Source of the DNA: Butyrivibrio hungatei DSM 14810
GTDB taxonomy: Bacteria > Bacillota > Clostridia > Lachnospirales > Lachnospiraceae
DNA length: 64,000 bases
Direction of reading: 5' to 3'
Assembly (NCBI RefSeq): GCF_900143205.1
Contig: NZ_FRDH01000013.1
Coordinates: 1-64,000 of the forward strand
In this document: positions 16,531-25,653 of the stretch, in pieces
How positions within the stretch are numbered: the first letter of the stretch is position 1
Layout of the letters: each line of letters starts with the position of its first letter
Notes under the pieces: model-generated
Told to the model about the DNA's origin: nothing
The model's database searches: none
Seen by the model: the letters and a program-made list of their open reading frames with translations, nothing else
Program-made: the position numbers and the translations under genes

Positions 16531-17874
16531 TTAGTTCAGATACTGGGATGTATCAGACTTGATCTTGTCGCTGTACTTCTGAACGTCAGGAGATACCTCA
16601 TAGTTGCTGTCATTGAACAGGAACTGGTGAAGCCACTTAACGTTGCTAGCAAGGTCAACTGCTACTACACAGCTTCCCTTCTTACCGATTGTTCCAGTAG
16701 CTCTCATGCTCTCCTCTGGGAATCCGCCGTGATCGATAACATTGTAGTTAGCGATATTCTTGAGAAGATCGAGGATCTCTGAAAGATCAAGTGATGTATA
16801 TGTCTCATTAAATGCGTTGTTGGCAACTGTCTCAAGTTGTGAATAGCTCATACCCTTAGCCTTTTCAAGGCAGGCCATAAGGACTGTTCTCTGTCTCTCA
16901 GCTCTCTTGAAGTCATCACCTGCTGTATATCTGATACGGCAGTAAGCTGTTGCCTGAAGACCATTAAGTGTCTGTCTGCCTGCTGAAGTAACAGGTGTAT
17001 AGTTGAGCTTGAGCTCTGTAGCCATGGTCTGCTGATAACTGTTAAGGTGAGGAATCTCAGCATCTGTAACTTCGATCTCTACACCACCAAGAGCATCTAC
17101 TACATCAGTAAGACCTCTGAATCCGATAGTGATGAAATCCTCAATATCCATATCGAGGTTCATGTTAAGCATTGAAATAGCCTGCTCTGGACCACCCTCG
17201 GCGTATGCTGCATTACACTTTGTGTAGCTGTCGTTACTAAGATTGAGGTATGTATCACGATATACTGAGCAAAGCTTGATATCGCCTGTTTCATTATTGA
17301 TAGAAGCAATCATGATAGTATCTGATCTTGTGTTCTTGGTAAGTGCTCCTTCACGGGAGTCAACACCAAAGAGGGCGATATTAGTGTAGCTCTTCATCTC
17401 TTCATTGGCTGCAGCCTGTTCACTGATGGAGCTTGTGATCTTTTCCTCGTTCATGTTAACCTTACCAACCTTGGTAACGTCAACCTTGAAGAATACGTGG
17501 TATGCTACAACAACTAAGATGCATGCAATCAATACTTCTGCAATAAGAATAGCGATTGCTTTCTTGTTACTCTTTTTCTTCCTTGATCCTGAAGACTTTC
17601 TTGATGAAGAAGGTCTGCTACTGCTGCTTCTTGATGAAGAGCTTCTGGATGCCGAACTTCTTGAATCATAGCTTCTTGATCTACTTGCTGATGAACTGTG
17701 TGATCTGCTGGATCCTTCTGATCTTCTTGAAGGTCTCTCATCATATTCATCATAATCATCTCTATAACGTCTATCATTACTTCGAGATGGTCTTCTATCA
17801 TCCCTATATCTGTCATCATTTCGAGATGATCTTCTGCTGTCTCTCTCGTAGTACTCATCGTCGCGATTTGACAT
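16531..17874 (-). CDS. LytR-CpsA-Psr (LCP) family glycopolymer ligase with Ser/Arg-rich cytoplasmic tail
   Basis: A 447-residue single-pass protein. Residues 1 to about 105 are cytoplasmic and very low in complexity, first Arg/Asp/Tyr (RDDRYRDDRR), then Ser/Arg (SRSSSSRSSSSRPSSSRKSS), ending in KKKSNKK. A helix at about 107-130 crosses the membrane. The LCP domain follows with NIALFGVDSREG, TRSDTIMIASIN, VYRDTYLNL and GGVEIEVTD, the Asp/Arg residues that bind pyrophosphate and lipid. LCP enzymes move undecaprenyl-linked polymers onto peptidoglycan. The tail is far longer than usual. Terminated strongly at 16472-16511. Confidence 0.92.
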   Translation of the reverse strand: MSNRDDEYYERDSRRSSRNDDRYRDDRRPSRSNDRRYRDDYDEYDERPSRRSEGSSRSHSSSASRSRSYDSRSSASRSSSSRSSSSRPSSSRKSSGSRKKKSNKKAIAILIAEVLIACILVVVAYHVFFKVDVTKVGKVNMNEEKITSSISEQAAANEEMKSYTNIALFGVDSREGALTKNTRSDTIMIASINNETGDIKLCSVYRDTYLNLSNDSYTKCNAAYAEGGPEQAISMLNMNLDMDIEDFITIGFRGLTDVVDALGGVEIEVTDAEIPHLNSYQQTMATELKLNYTPVTSAGRQTLNGLQATAYCRIRYTAGDDFKRAERQRTVLMACLEKAKGMSYSQLETVANNAFNETYTSLDLSEILDLLKNIANYNVIDHGGFPEESMRATGTIGKKGSCVVAVDLASNVKWLHQFLFNDSNYEVSPDVQKYSDKIKSDTSQYLN

Positions 17875-17955
17875 AATAATTCTCCTTGTCCCAACAAAAT
17901 GTATTGTAAACCATTAGTATACTATGCCACAAATGTGCAAAATATACAACCCTTA

Positions 17956-19362
17956 TCAGTATGCGTTCTTATTAATGAACCCGTATCTGATGGTACCAAG
18001 CATAATTTTTATGTCAAAAGACATAGACCAGTTCTCAATATAATAGATATCATAATCGATTCTCTTTCTAATTGATGTATCTCCGCGATATCCATTTATC
18101 TGAGCCCAGCCTGTAAGACCTGGACGAACCTGGTGTTTTACCATGTAACGCGGTATCTGCTCTTTAAACTTCTCAACAAATTGTGGTCTCTCCGGTCTAG
18201 GGCCCACAATACTCATCTGACCAAACAAAATATTAAAGAACTGAGGCATCTCATCGATACTTGTCTTTCTAAGAAACGCCCCAACGTTAGTAACTCGTGG
18301 ATCTCCCTTGGTAGTCCACCCCTTCTTTTCCTCAGCTTCTGACTGAACCTTCATAGTCCTGAACTTGTACATCTTAAATGGAACACCGTTAAGTCCGATC
18401 CTCTCCTGCTTGTAAATGATAGGTCCCTTGCTGGTTGTCTTAACTGCAATAGCCGCGATCAGCATGACTGGTGAGAATAAGATGATTGCAAACAGTGAAC
18501 CCACGATGTCCACAGCTCTTTTAGCCATTCTGTTAAAAGAGTTTGATAATGGAACGTATCTGATATTGATAACAGGAAGCCCCTGAACATCCTCTGTGTA
18601 CGGATTACTTGGGAAAAGAGATGAATAGTCCGGAATGAACTTGGTATGAACGCCGGATTTCTCACACTGAGCCACAAGCTCTTCAAGTCTGTCGTAATCA
18701 TCCAGAGGAAGCGTGATAGTGATCTCATCGTAATTGTTGTTTTCAAGATATTCTGAAAGTTGCTCGATCTTGCCCACAACTTTGATACCGTGATAACTTG
18801 TATCAATTGGCACAAAGTCATCCAAAACGCCTGCAATCTCATATCCCCACTGAGGATTATCCAAAATTCGGCTGATATACCCCTCTGCTGCCCTTGAATA
18901 GCCAACAAGAAGGATATGCTTCATGTTATAACCTTTTTTCCTGATGTATCTAAGGAATTTCCTGAGGAAGCCTCTCGAAACCGTCGTCAGAAGAACGTTA
19001 ATAAAGAAGAATATAACGATCATTCCACGGGAGAAGTTGTTCTGATGGATCATGTACAAGATCACAAGAAAACTAAGTATTCCCATGATATTGGCTTTGA
19101 CAATGTCCATGAACTCATCCCAAAGCCTAAGTGCTCTCCTTGAAGTATAGAGCTGAACCATATAATACAAAAACAGATACGCAGGGACTAAAAAATAGAG
19201 TACAGAAAAGTACGTAAGCATTGGTAAATGCTCCGCGTGATCTCTGTCACCCCATAATAGTCCGAATCTTACAAAATATGATGCCACGTAGGAACCGGCT
19301 ACGATAAGCCCGTCCACAACCACGTGCGCTCTATTCAAATGTACCTGATTGTCCTTGATCAT
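17956..19362 (-). CDS. Polyprenyl-phosphate sugar-1-phosphate transferase (WcaJ/CpsE type)
   Basis: About 468 residues. Four to five N-terminal membrane helices are followed by a CoA-binding-like Rossmann segment (HILLVGYSRAAEGYI) and the C-terminal bacterial sugar transferase domain: KRAVDIVGSLFAIILFSPVML, GPIIYKQERIGLNG, FKMYKFRTM, KTSIDEMPQFFNIL, SIVGPRPE and RPGLTGWAQINGYRG. It transfers a sugar-1-phosphate, often glucose or galactose, to undecaprenyl phosphate and so starts the repeat unit. The start at 19362 is chosen because ATGA overlaps the stop of the preceding GT2 gene; an in-frame ATG 13 codons earlier would overlap that gene by 43 nt. Confidence 0.93.
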   Translation of the reverse strand: MIKDNQVHLNRAHVVVDGLIVAGSYVASYFVRFGLLWGDRDHAEHLPMLTYFSVLYFLVPAYLFLYYMVQLYTSRRALRLWDEFMDIVKANIMGILSFLVILYMIHQNNFSRGMIVIFFFINVLLTTVSRGFLRKFLRYIRKKGYNMKHILLVGYSRAAEGYISRILDNPQWGYEIAGVLDDFVPIDTSYHGIKVVGKIEQLSEYLENNNYDEITITLPLDDYDRLEELVAQCEKSGVHTKFIPDYSSLFPSNPYTEDVQGLPVINIRYVPLSNSFNRMAKRAVDIVGSLFAIILFSPVMLIAAIAVKTTSKGPIIYKQERIGLNGVPFKMYKFRTMKVQSEAEEKKGWTTKGDPRVTNVGAFLRKTSIDEMPQFFNILFGQMSIVGPRPERPQFVEKFKEQIPRYMVKHQVRPGLTGWAQINGYRGDTSIRKRIDYDIYYIENWSMSFDIKIMLGTIRYGFINKNAY

Positions 19363-20330
19363 AGTAAAACTACCCCAACTAGTCTGGCCAGGTTGATCCA
19401 CAGTTCAAGCTGCATCTTCAAGCTGCCAAACAGTTCTTTTTTGCCAAATCTGACTCTTTTTTGAGAGCCGGCAAATATCTTGGAAAAGCCCTTCATTATC
19501 CCCTTGATATGAGCCATTCCAAGTCCTTTTTTCACGTAAAAGACATGCTTAATGATAATGCCAAGTAATATCAGAGGCAAATTTAATATTATCTGAAATA
19601 CAGGCATATTTTTATAGATTAAGTATAAATTATTTCCTGCAGTTAGTTCAACCTTAAATGCATTGTATCTTGATCCGCTTGAAGCACTTCCAGCGTGATA
19701 AACAATGGCCGAAGGCTCGCAGACATTAACAAATCCTTTAAGCCTTGCTCTATAGCCAAGGTCCACATCCTCAAGGTAGCAAAAATGTGCTTCGTCAAAA
19801 TAGCCAACTATCTCAAAGTACTCTTTTCTGTACATAGCGGCACCTGCGCAGGCAGAAGTAACAGCATCTATCTTATTAAAATGCGTGTTATCCTTGTCTT
19901 TGCCAGGAGTAAATGCCCATCCAAAGACGCAGTAAAGATCACCACAATCATCAATGTTGTGTGGTTCCTTAAACTGAAGCATCTTGGCCTGAGCGCTGAA
20001 CACTTTCTTTCGCTTGTCCATACATGCAACAAGCTTCTCAATTGCCTCTTCGTCGCACCTTGTATCATCATTTAAAAGAAATACATAAGGGCTGTCAGCA
20101 TCCTTTATTCCCACATTTACCGCATTAGCAAAGCCTGTGTTGTCATTAAGCTCAATAACCTTAACTTCAGGAAAATCCTTTTTTATAAGTTCAATGCTTC
20201 CATCAGTTGAGCCGTTGTCTACAACTGTCACAGTAAAATTCCTAAAGGTCTGCTTTTTAAGACTCTTTATGCAATCTGGAAGATATTTTTTTCCATTATA
20301 ATTTGGTATTACAACGGTAACTTTACTCAT
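19359..20330 (-). CDS. GT2 glycosyltransferase (rhamnosyltransferase-like) with C-terminal membrane-associated region
   Basis: A 323-residue enzyme starting VTVVIPNYNGKKYLPDC, with VVDNGSTDGS, FLLNDDT (D-x-D equivalent near 83-89), CAGAAMYRKE and the acceptor-site motif FCYLEDVDLGYRARL near 190-204. These are standard for the WbbL/rhamnosyltransferase group of GT2. Residues about 240-265 are hydrophobic, implying membrane contact. It overlaps the sugar-1-P transferase gene by 4 nt and so probably adds the second sugar of the repeat unit. Confidence 0.9.
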   Translation of the reverse strand: MSKVTVVIPNYNGKKYLPDCIKSLKKQTFRNFTVTVVDNGSTDGSIELIKKDFPEVKVIELNDNTGFANAVNVGIKDADSPYVFLLNDDTRCDEEAIEKLVACMDKRKKVFSAQAKMLQFKEPHNIDDCGDLYCVFGWAFTPGKDKDNTHFNKIDAVTSACAGAAMYRKEYFEIVGYFDEAHFCYLEDVDLGYRARLKGFVNVCEPSAIVYHAGSASSGSRYNAFKVELTAGNNLYLIYKNMPVFQIILNLPLILLGIIIKHVFYVKKGLGMAHIKGIMKGFSKIFAGSQKRVRFGKKELFGSLKMQLELWINLARLVGVVLL

Positions 20331-20333
20331 ATA

Positions 20334-21737
20334 TCAAACCCTTTTGATAACCTGAGGATCCCACATAACGCGGAAGCCCTGCTTCCTGGCCTCTTCCCCA
20401 AGCTTAAGACTCATAGCAGCAATTGTCTCCTCACTAAAAGCCTTAAATCTATCATCTATTGTTTCTCCGCCTTCATAGAAGGTGTCCTTGTATTCAAATC
20501 CAGTGATCTGCTGGTAGACAGCCCTTAATTCTGGCCTGACTGCCATGCATCTCACATCTACAGCTGCGCAGTCCTGCTGAAGAACAGCTCTGTGCTGAAA
20601 TCCGCCGCTATATCCAAGAGGAAGTCCCTTGTACCTGATGCTTCCGTCCTTCTTGAAATTGCCGCTTATGATCCTGCCTCTTTTATTAAGTATCTTGCCG
20701 CCGATGATTCCCACATCGCTTCTAAATGAAAAGACATCAGGCTCGTACAAGACTCTGTAAAAGCCAAGGTGTGGCATCTGCGCCACATCTGCCTTAACGC
20801 CATTTTCATGAAGAACATCTCTTACAGCCCTCTGGCCTGCCTCATAAGCATACATCTTGCTGGCAGGATTGGCTGCTGTTGAGCCTCTGTGACATCTCCA
20901 GTGATACAAAACTTTGTCTATATGTGCAATCTGGCCGCTTGCCATTGCCATGGACAAAGCCGCCTCTGTACAACATCTAAGGAACAGATCAAAATCCTGT
21001 GCTCCGTCGTACTTGCCGCGAAGTTTGAGTCTTTTCAGGATATCTGCCCTCATGACTGCAAAGTGGCAGATATAGTTGTTGGACAATAAATAGTCCATGT
21101 TAAAAGATGGCTTGGCGTGATGCTCATAGTAGGCACCCTTGCCATCATCATATTTGTCCTCATTTGAATAAATAAGGCGTATAGGACATGCCGAGAACTG
21201 GGTAAGTTTATTTTGCTTCATGCTCTTTCTGATGACTCTAGCCACTTCATAGAGAGCATCTGGCGTAAGAGTATCATCATGGTCCAAAAGACCTATATAA
21301 TCCCCTTTAGCCTTCTCAATAGCCTTATTGGTATTCTCTGATATTCCATCGTTGCTTCCAAGATGGTAGTACTTGATCCTGGGATCAACCCTGGTGTATT
21401 CCTTGACAGTCTCTGACTCAGATAGAGACGCATCAGCAAGTACCAGTTCCCAGTTTCCATAGGTCTGAGCCACAACAGAATCTATCATCTCCTTTAAGTA
21501 CTTTTCAGGAGTATTAAAAAGAGGCACTACAATGCTAAAACGCATAGCGCCTCCTGATTCTGCAAGTGACTTATATTCCCTCTTCTGTTCCTCTAATACG
21601 TCTTCAGAAAGAGGAATATAATCATATTTTTCATTTAAAGTATCTGAAACTCTCTCAAAGGCAGCAAAAAATGCGGCTTTAGCACCGTTGCGCTTAGCAT
21701 ATGCTATTGTTTTTTTAGCCGCATTTTTTATACCCAT
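20334..21737 (-). CDS. GT2 glycosyltransferase with partial second domain
   Basis: A 467-residue protein. Residues about 65-300 form a full GT2 domain: FSIVVPLFNTPEKYLKEMI, WELVLADASL, IGLLDHDDTLTPDALYE (D-x-D) and the YDGAQDFDLFLRCC segment containing the acceptor base. The C-terminal part from about 335 resembles the later half of a second GT2 domain (GIIGGKILNKRGRII) but lacks the nucleotide-binding start, so it may be non-catalytic. Layout and wording match the two larger proteins at 23584-27765, which have fuller tandem domains. It precedes a GT2 gene by 3 nt and follows the phosphohexomutase. Confidence 0.88.
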   Translation of the reverse strand: MGIKNAAKKTIAYAKRNGAKAAFFAAFERVSDTLNEKYDYIPLSEDVLEEQKREYKSLAESGGAMRFSIVVPLFNTPEKYLKEMIDSVVAQTYGNWELVLADASLSESETVKEYTRVDPRIKYYHLGSNDGISENTNKAIEKAKGDYIGLLDHDDTLTPDALYEVARVIRKSMKQNKLTQFSACPIRLIYSNEDKYDDGKGAYYEHHAKPSFNMDYLLSNNYICHFAVMRADILKRLKLRGKYDGAQDFDLFLRCCTEAALSMAMASGQIAHIDKVLYHWRCHRGSTAANPASKMYAYEAGQRAVRDVLHENGVKADVAQMPHLGFYRVLYEPDVFSFRSDVGIIGGKILNKRGRIISGNFKKDGSIRYKGLPLGYSGGFQHRAVLQQDCAAVDVRCMAVRPELRAVYQQITGFEYKDTFYEGGETIDDRFKAFSEETIAAMSLKLGEEARKQGFRVMWDPQVIKRV

Positions 21738-21765
21738 AATTATCTATCCTTTTTTTATAATGAAG

Positions 21766-23505
21766 TTAGCCTACTGCATCCTTAACAGCCTGTGTTAATT
21801 CTGCCTGAAGTTTCTCAGCATCCTCAAGGTTCTTGCCCTTTACACCCATGTAGAACTTGATCTTAGGTTCAGTTCCTGAAGGTCTTGCGCAGCACCAGGA
21901 ATCATTGTTAAGTGCAAAGTAAAGAACATTTGATGTAGGAAGACCTGTCTCTCCCTCTTTGCCAGTAGCCATATCAAGAGTCTTGCCAGTCTTGTAGTCT
22001 CTAAACTCTTCAACCTTCCACTGACCAAATTCCTTTGGAGGGTTCTTACGAAGCTTATCCATGATAGCAGCAATCTGCTCAGCTCCCTCTTTACCCTTCA
22101 TAGTGATTGAATACTGGCCCTCTTTGTAGTAGCCGTACTCTTCGTAAAGATCCATCATAGCATCCCATACGCTCTTGCCCTGCTTCTTGTAGAAAGCTGC
22201 AAGCTCGCAAAGGCACATAACTGCAACAACAGCGTCCTTATCTCTTGCATGTGTTCCAGCAAGGCATCCATAGGACTCCTCAAGGCCAAATACATAGTTG
22301 TGAGACTGGCCATTTTCTTCAAAGAGTTTGATCTGCTCACCGATGTACTTAAATCCTGTAAGAACTTCAATGTAGTGGCAGCCATACTTCTTTGCAACTT
22401 GCTTAGCCATGTTTGTTGTAACGATAGTAGTAACGAATGCTGGGTTAGCTGGCATTGTGCCTGTAGCTGTGCGCTCTCTTAAGATATAATCGCCGATAAG
22501 CATTCCAGACATGTTTCCTGTAAATCCAATATACTCGCCTGTCTTAGTATCTTTTGCATAGATTCCAAGACGATCTGCATCAGGGTCAGTTGCAAGTACG
22601 ATATCTGCATCCTTCTCTTTTGCAAGCTTAAGAGCAAGCTCGAATGCCTTAGGATCCTCTGGATTAGGATAAGCAAGAGTTGTGAAATCTGGATCTGGAG
22701 CTTCCTGCTCTGGTACTACGAATACATTCTTGAATCCAAGTTCCTTAAGCACTCGTCTAACAGGAAGATTTCCTGTTCCGTGGAATGGTGTATAAACAAT
22801 AGTGAACTTGTCAGCCATCTCATCAATAACATCCTGATGAATGATCTGCTTTTTAAGTTCTACCATGTACTTGTCATCGATCTCTTCGCCAAATGAAACA
22901 TAAAGTCCCTTGGCAACAGCATCTTCTTTAGACATTGTCTTAACTTCGTGGTAGTCAGTGATAGACATAACCTCTTTGATAATGCCTGTGTCGTGAGGTG
23001 GAGTAACCTGCGCGCCATCCTGCCAGTATACCTTGTAACCATTGTACTCAGGTGGATTGTGAGAAGCTGTTACCATAACACCTGCGATACATTCAAACTC
23101 TCTAAGAGCAAATGAAAGTTCTGGAGTAGGACGAAGGATATCACTTACATAAGCCTTGATTCCGTTAGCTGCAAGACAAAGAGCTGTCTCCTCAGCAAAC
23201 TCAGGTGAAAATCTTCTGCAGTCATAAGAAATAGCTACGCCCTTCTTTGCTGCGTCTGCTCCACCATTCTTTTTAATATAATTAGCAAGTCCCTGTGTAG
23301 CCTTACGTACAGTGTACTTGTTCATTCTGTTAGTTCCGGCACCGATAACACCACGAAGTCCGCCTGTACCAAACTCAAGCTCTCTGTAGAAACGATCCTC
23401 TACCTCTGCCTCGTTGTTACGAATTGCCATAAGTTCCTGCTTTGTATCATCGTCAAAGTATGAATCATTAAGCCAATATTCAAACTGTTTTGTTGCTTCA
23501 CTCAT
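21766..23505 (-). CDS. pgcA: Phosphohexomutase (phosphoglucomutase/phosphomannomutase, PgcA type)
   Basis: A 579-residue alpha-D-phosphohexomutase interconverting hexose 1- and 6-phosphates. GTGGLRGVIGAGTNRMN near 46-62, the phosphoserine loop VTASHNPPEYNGYKVYW near 143-159, the metal loop TDPDADRLGIY near 295-305, FGLEESYG, and the phosphate-binding end RPSGTEPKIKFY are complete. It probably supplies glucose-1-phosphate for RmlA (dTDP-rhamnose) and UDP-glucose. AGGAGGACAATGTA precedes the ATG. A candidate extended -10 promoter lies at 23539-23547. Confidence 0.94.
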   Translation of the reverse strand: MSEATKQFEYWLNDSYFDDDTKQELMAIRNNEAEVEDRFYRELEFGTGGLRGVIGAGTNRMNKYTVRKATQGLANYIKKNGGADAAKKGVAISYDCRRFSPEFAEETALCLAANGIKAYVSDILRPTPELSFALREFECIAGVMVTASHNPPEYNGYKVYWQDGAQVTPPHDTGIIKEVMSITDYHEVKTMSKEDAVAKGLYVSFGEEIDDKYMVELKKQIIHQDVIDEMADKFTIVYTPFHGTGNLPVRRVLKELGFKNVFVVPEQEAPDPDFTTLAYPNPEDPKAFELALKLAKEKDADIVLATDPDADRLGIYAKDTKTGEYIGFTGNMSGMLIGDYILRERTATGTMPANPAFVTTIVTTNMAKQVAKKYGCHYIEVLTGFKYIGEQIKLFEENGQSHNYVFGLEESYGCLAGTHARDKDAVVAVMCLCELAAFYKKQGKSVWDAMMDLYEEYGYYKEGQYSITMKGKEGAEQIAAIMDKLRKNPPKEFGQWKVEEFRDYKTGKTLDMATGKEGETGLPTSNVLYFALNNDSWCCARPSGTEPKIKFYMGVKGKNLEDAEKLQAELTQAVKDAVG

Positions 23506-23538
23506 TACATTGTCCTCCTGTGCACATATACCACAAAA

Positions 23539-23547
23539 ATTATATCA
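23539..23547 (-). promoter_or_regulatory. Candidate extended -10 promoter of the phosphohexomutase gene
   Basis: Minus-strand TGATATAAT is a TGn-extended perfect -10 box, 34 nt before the start codon. No good -35 lies 17 nt upstream, which extended -10 promoters tolerate. Confidence 0.5.
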
Positions 23548-23583
23548 TATATCCCCAATTCAAAAAACCTATGCATCAGGTTT

Positions 23584-25638
23584 TTACTGAGTTCTAAGAC
23601 TTGAATAGCCCTCTACGTTAAGGCTGTAATCACTCCTGTCGAGGGAGAAATTAGGGTTGTAGTACGGGTCGCCTTTATCGAGAACTTTTTTCCATTTGGT
23701 GCGGAAATGCTCTGACTCTGCCTCATATCTCTTTGCATTCTCACCCTCAAGATCAAGGCCCCTTGAAAGAGATTCATAGTGATAAAGCTCAGCAAAAGGA
23801 GTAAATACATTGAGATATCCTTTTTCTCTGAGTTTAAGACAAAAGTCCACATCGTTAAGACTAACCTGGAAGTCTTCTGCAAAACCTCCAACTTCGTCGT
23901 ATTTAGCGCGGCTAACCATAAGACATGCCCCTGTAACTGCGCTCACATCCTGAGCGTAGCAAAGTCTGCCCATATATCCAAGATTCATACCTGCCTGGCC
24001 ATAGTGAGAGTGGCCTGCTGTTCTATGTGCTCCAAGTTTAAGTACTACACCTGCGTGCTGGATCTTTCTGTCTGGAAAATAGAGCTTAGCTCCAACTGCT
24101 CCCACATCCTGCCTCTGAGCATACATAAGAAGCTCCTCGATCCAGTTAACAGTAATAACCTGTGTATCATTGTTCAAAAGAACTACATACTCGCCGTCAG
24201 ATTTTGAAACGCCGTAGTTCACAACTGCTGAATAGTTAAATGGTGGCTTCTTGCCATCTGCTGTAAGATTCTGACCATTCTCATAATAATCAACAACCTT
24301 GACAACATCCTTGAGATTACCTGTTCTAAGCTCCTCGTAGTAGCCCTTTATCTCAGAACCAGTGCTGCCATTTTCTACAACAATGATCTCGTAGTTGTCA
24401 TATACAGACTTCTCATAGATTGAAGTGATACATCTCTTAAGGTCCTCTGCGTGCTCGCAGTTAGGAATTACGATGCTGACTTTAGGACTTCCCTGAACTT
24501 CATAGGTGATCTTAAAGATAGTCTCAAATGCCCTTGTACTGGTGATCTTGAAGTGGTCATATCCATGACGCCTCAAATGATCTGCCACAGCGCCCTTTGC
24601 AGCCTCAATAGCGTAAGGCTTGGCACTGATGTCAGATGCAACAGATGCAGCATGAGATCTCCAGTAATATAAAAGCTTTGGAATGTGTACGATGTGCTCT
24701 GCTCTATCAGTAAGTCTAAGGATCATGTCATGATCCTGGCTTCCATCAAACTTAGTTCTAAAGAGCTCTGTACCATCAAGAAGAGTTCTCTTAAAAACAC
24801 TAAAGTGGCAGATATAGTTGTTGGCTCTCAGATTATCGATAGCATAATCCGGTTTGAAGTGCATGGTTATCATCTTATTGATGTCGTCGCCCTTAAAGGT
24901 TGTCTCATCACAGTAGATGTAATCTGCATTTTCTTCATTTATAGCTTTGACATACCAGTATAATACTTCTGGATGAAGAATATCATCGTGGTCAAAAAGT
25001 CCAATATACTCACCCTCTGCAAGTTCAAGGCAATGGTTGGTATTTCCTGCAATTCCCTCGTTCCTTTCAAGCTTCTTGTAAGCAATCTTGCACTTTCCAT
25101 CAGGTAAAAGAGCTTTCGCATCCTTCATGTATTCTTCTACAATCCTAGATACTTCAGAAATATGAGCTTCATCAGATCCATCAGCAAGACAGAGCTGCCA
25201 ATTGCCGTAAGTCTGTGCAAGAACAGACTCTATCATATCTCTAAGGAACTTCTCAGGAGTATTGTAAAGAGGAACTAAGATTGAAATAAGAGGCATCTTC
25301 TCAAATACTGCCTCTTCCTGCTCTTTTCTAGTCTCTTCACTAGGAAAAGACTCTGTTCCGTAGTGAGTCATTGCCTTCTTCTCAATCTGCTTGTACTTGA
25401 TCTTAGCAATAACACCTCTGAGAGACCCCTGATTCCTGATCCTATCACGCTGCCTGATAACCCAGTGCATTGTGTTACGTGCTGGAGTGCTGGCTTTCCA
25501 AATAGGATTGTTCTTAATTCTATTAAGCTTGAACTCTAATTCTTGGTTTTTATCTTCAAGTTCAGCAATCCTACCAGCAAGCTCTGCACTCTTTAGTTTT
25601 TCTTTTTCATAAGCTGACTTATAATCCAACTCGCTCAT
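23584..25638 (-). CDS. Tandem GT2 glycosyltransferase with N-terminal coiled coil
   Basis: A 684-residue protein. Residues 1-45 are coiled coil (KSAELAGRIAELEDKNQELE). GT2 domain 1 (about 110-370): ISILVPLYNTPEKFLRDM, IGLFDHDDILHPEVLYW, FDGSQDHDMILRLTD. GT2 domain 2 (about 395-660): VSIVIPNCEHAEDL, VVLLNNDTQVI, GACLMVSRAKY, SLNDVDFCLKLREKG. Both keep acidic D-x-D-like and ED/ND motifs, so it could make two linkages in turn. Such proteins occur in rhamnan and O-antigen loci. Next gene upstream is another of the same kind, 15 nt away. Confidence 0.9.
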   Translation of the reverse strand: MSELDYKSAYEKEKLKSAELAGRIAELEDKNQELEFKLNRIKNNPIWKASTPARNTMHWVIRQRDRIRNQGSLRGVIAKIKYKQIEKKAMTHYGTESFPSEETRKEQEEAVFEKMPLISILVPLYNTPEKFLRDMIESVLAQTYGNWQLCLADGSDEAHISEVSRIVEEYMKDAKALLPDGKCKIAYKKLERNEGIAGNTNHCLELAEGEYIGLFDHDDILHPEVLYWYVKAINEENADYIYCDETTFKGDDINKMITMHFKPDYAIDNLRANNYICHFSVFKRTLLDGTELFRTKFDGSQDHDMILRLTDRAEHIVHIPKLLYYWRSHAASVASDISAKPYAIEAAKGAVADHLRRHGYDHFKITSTRAFETIFKITYEVQGSPKVSIVIPNCEHAEDLKRCITSIYEKSVYDNYEIIVVENGSTGSEIKGYYEELRTGNLKDVVKVVDYYENGQNLTADGKKPPFNYSAVVNYGVSKSDGEYVVLLNNDTQVITVNWIEELLMYAQRQDVGAVGAKLYFPDRKIQHAGVVLKLGAHRTAGHSHYGQAGMNLGYMGRLCYAQDVSAVTGACLMVSRAKYDEVGGFAEDFQVSLNDVDFCLKLREKGYLNVFTPFAELYHYESLSRGLDLEGENAKRYEAESEHFRTKWKKVLDKGDPYYNPNFSLDRSDYSLNVEGYSSLRTQ

Positions 25639-25653
25639 TTATAACCTCTTAAA

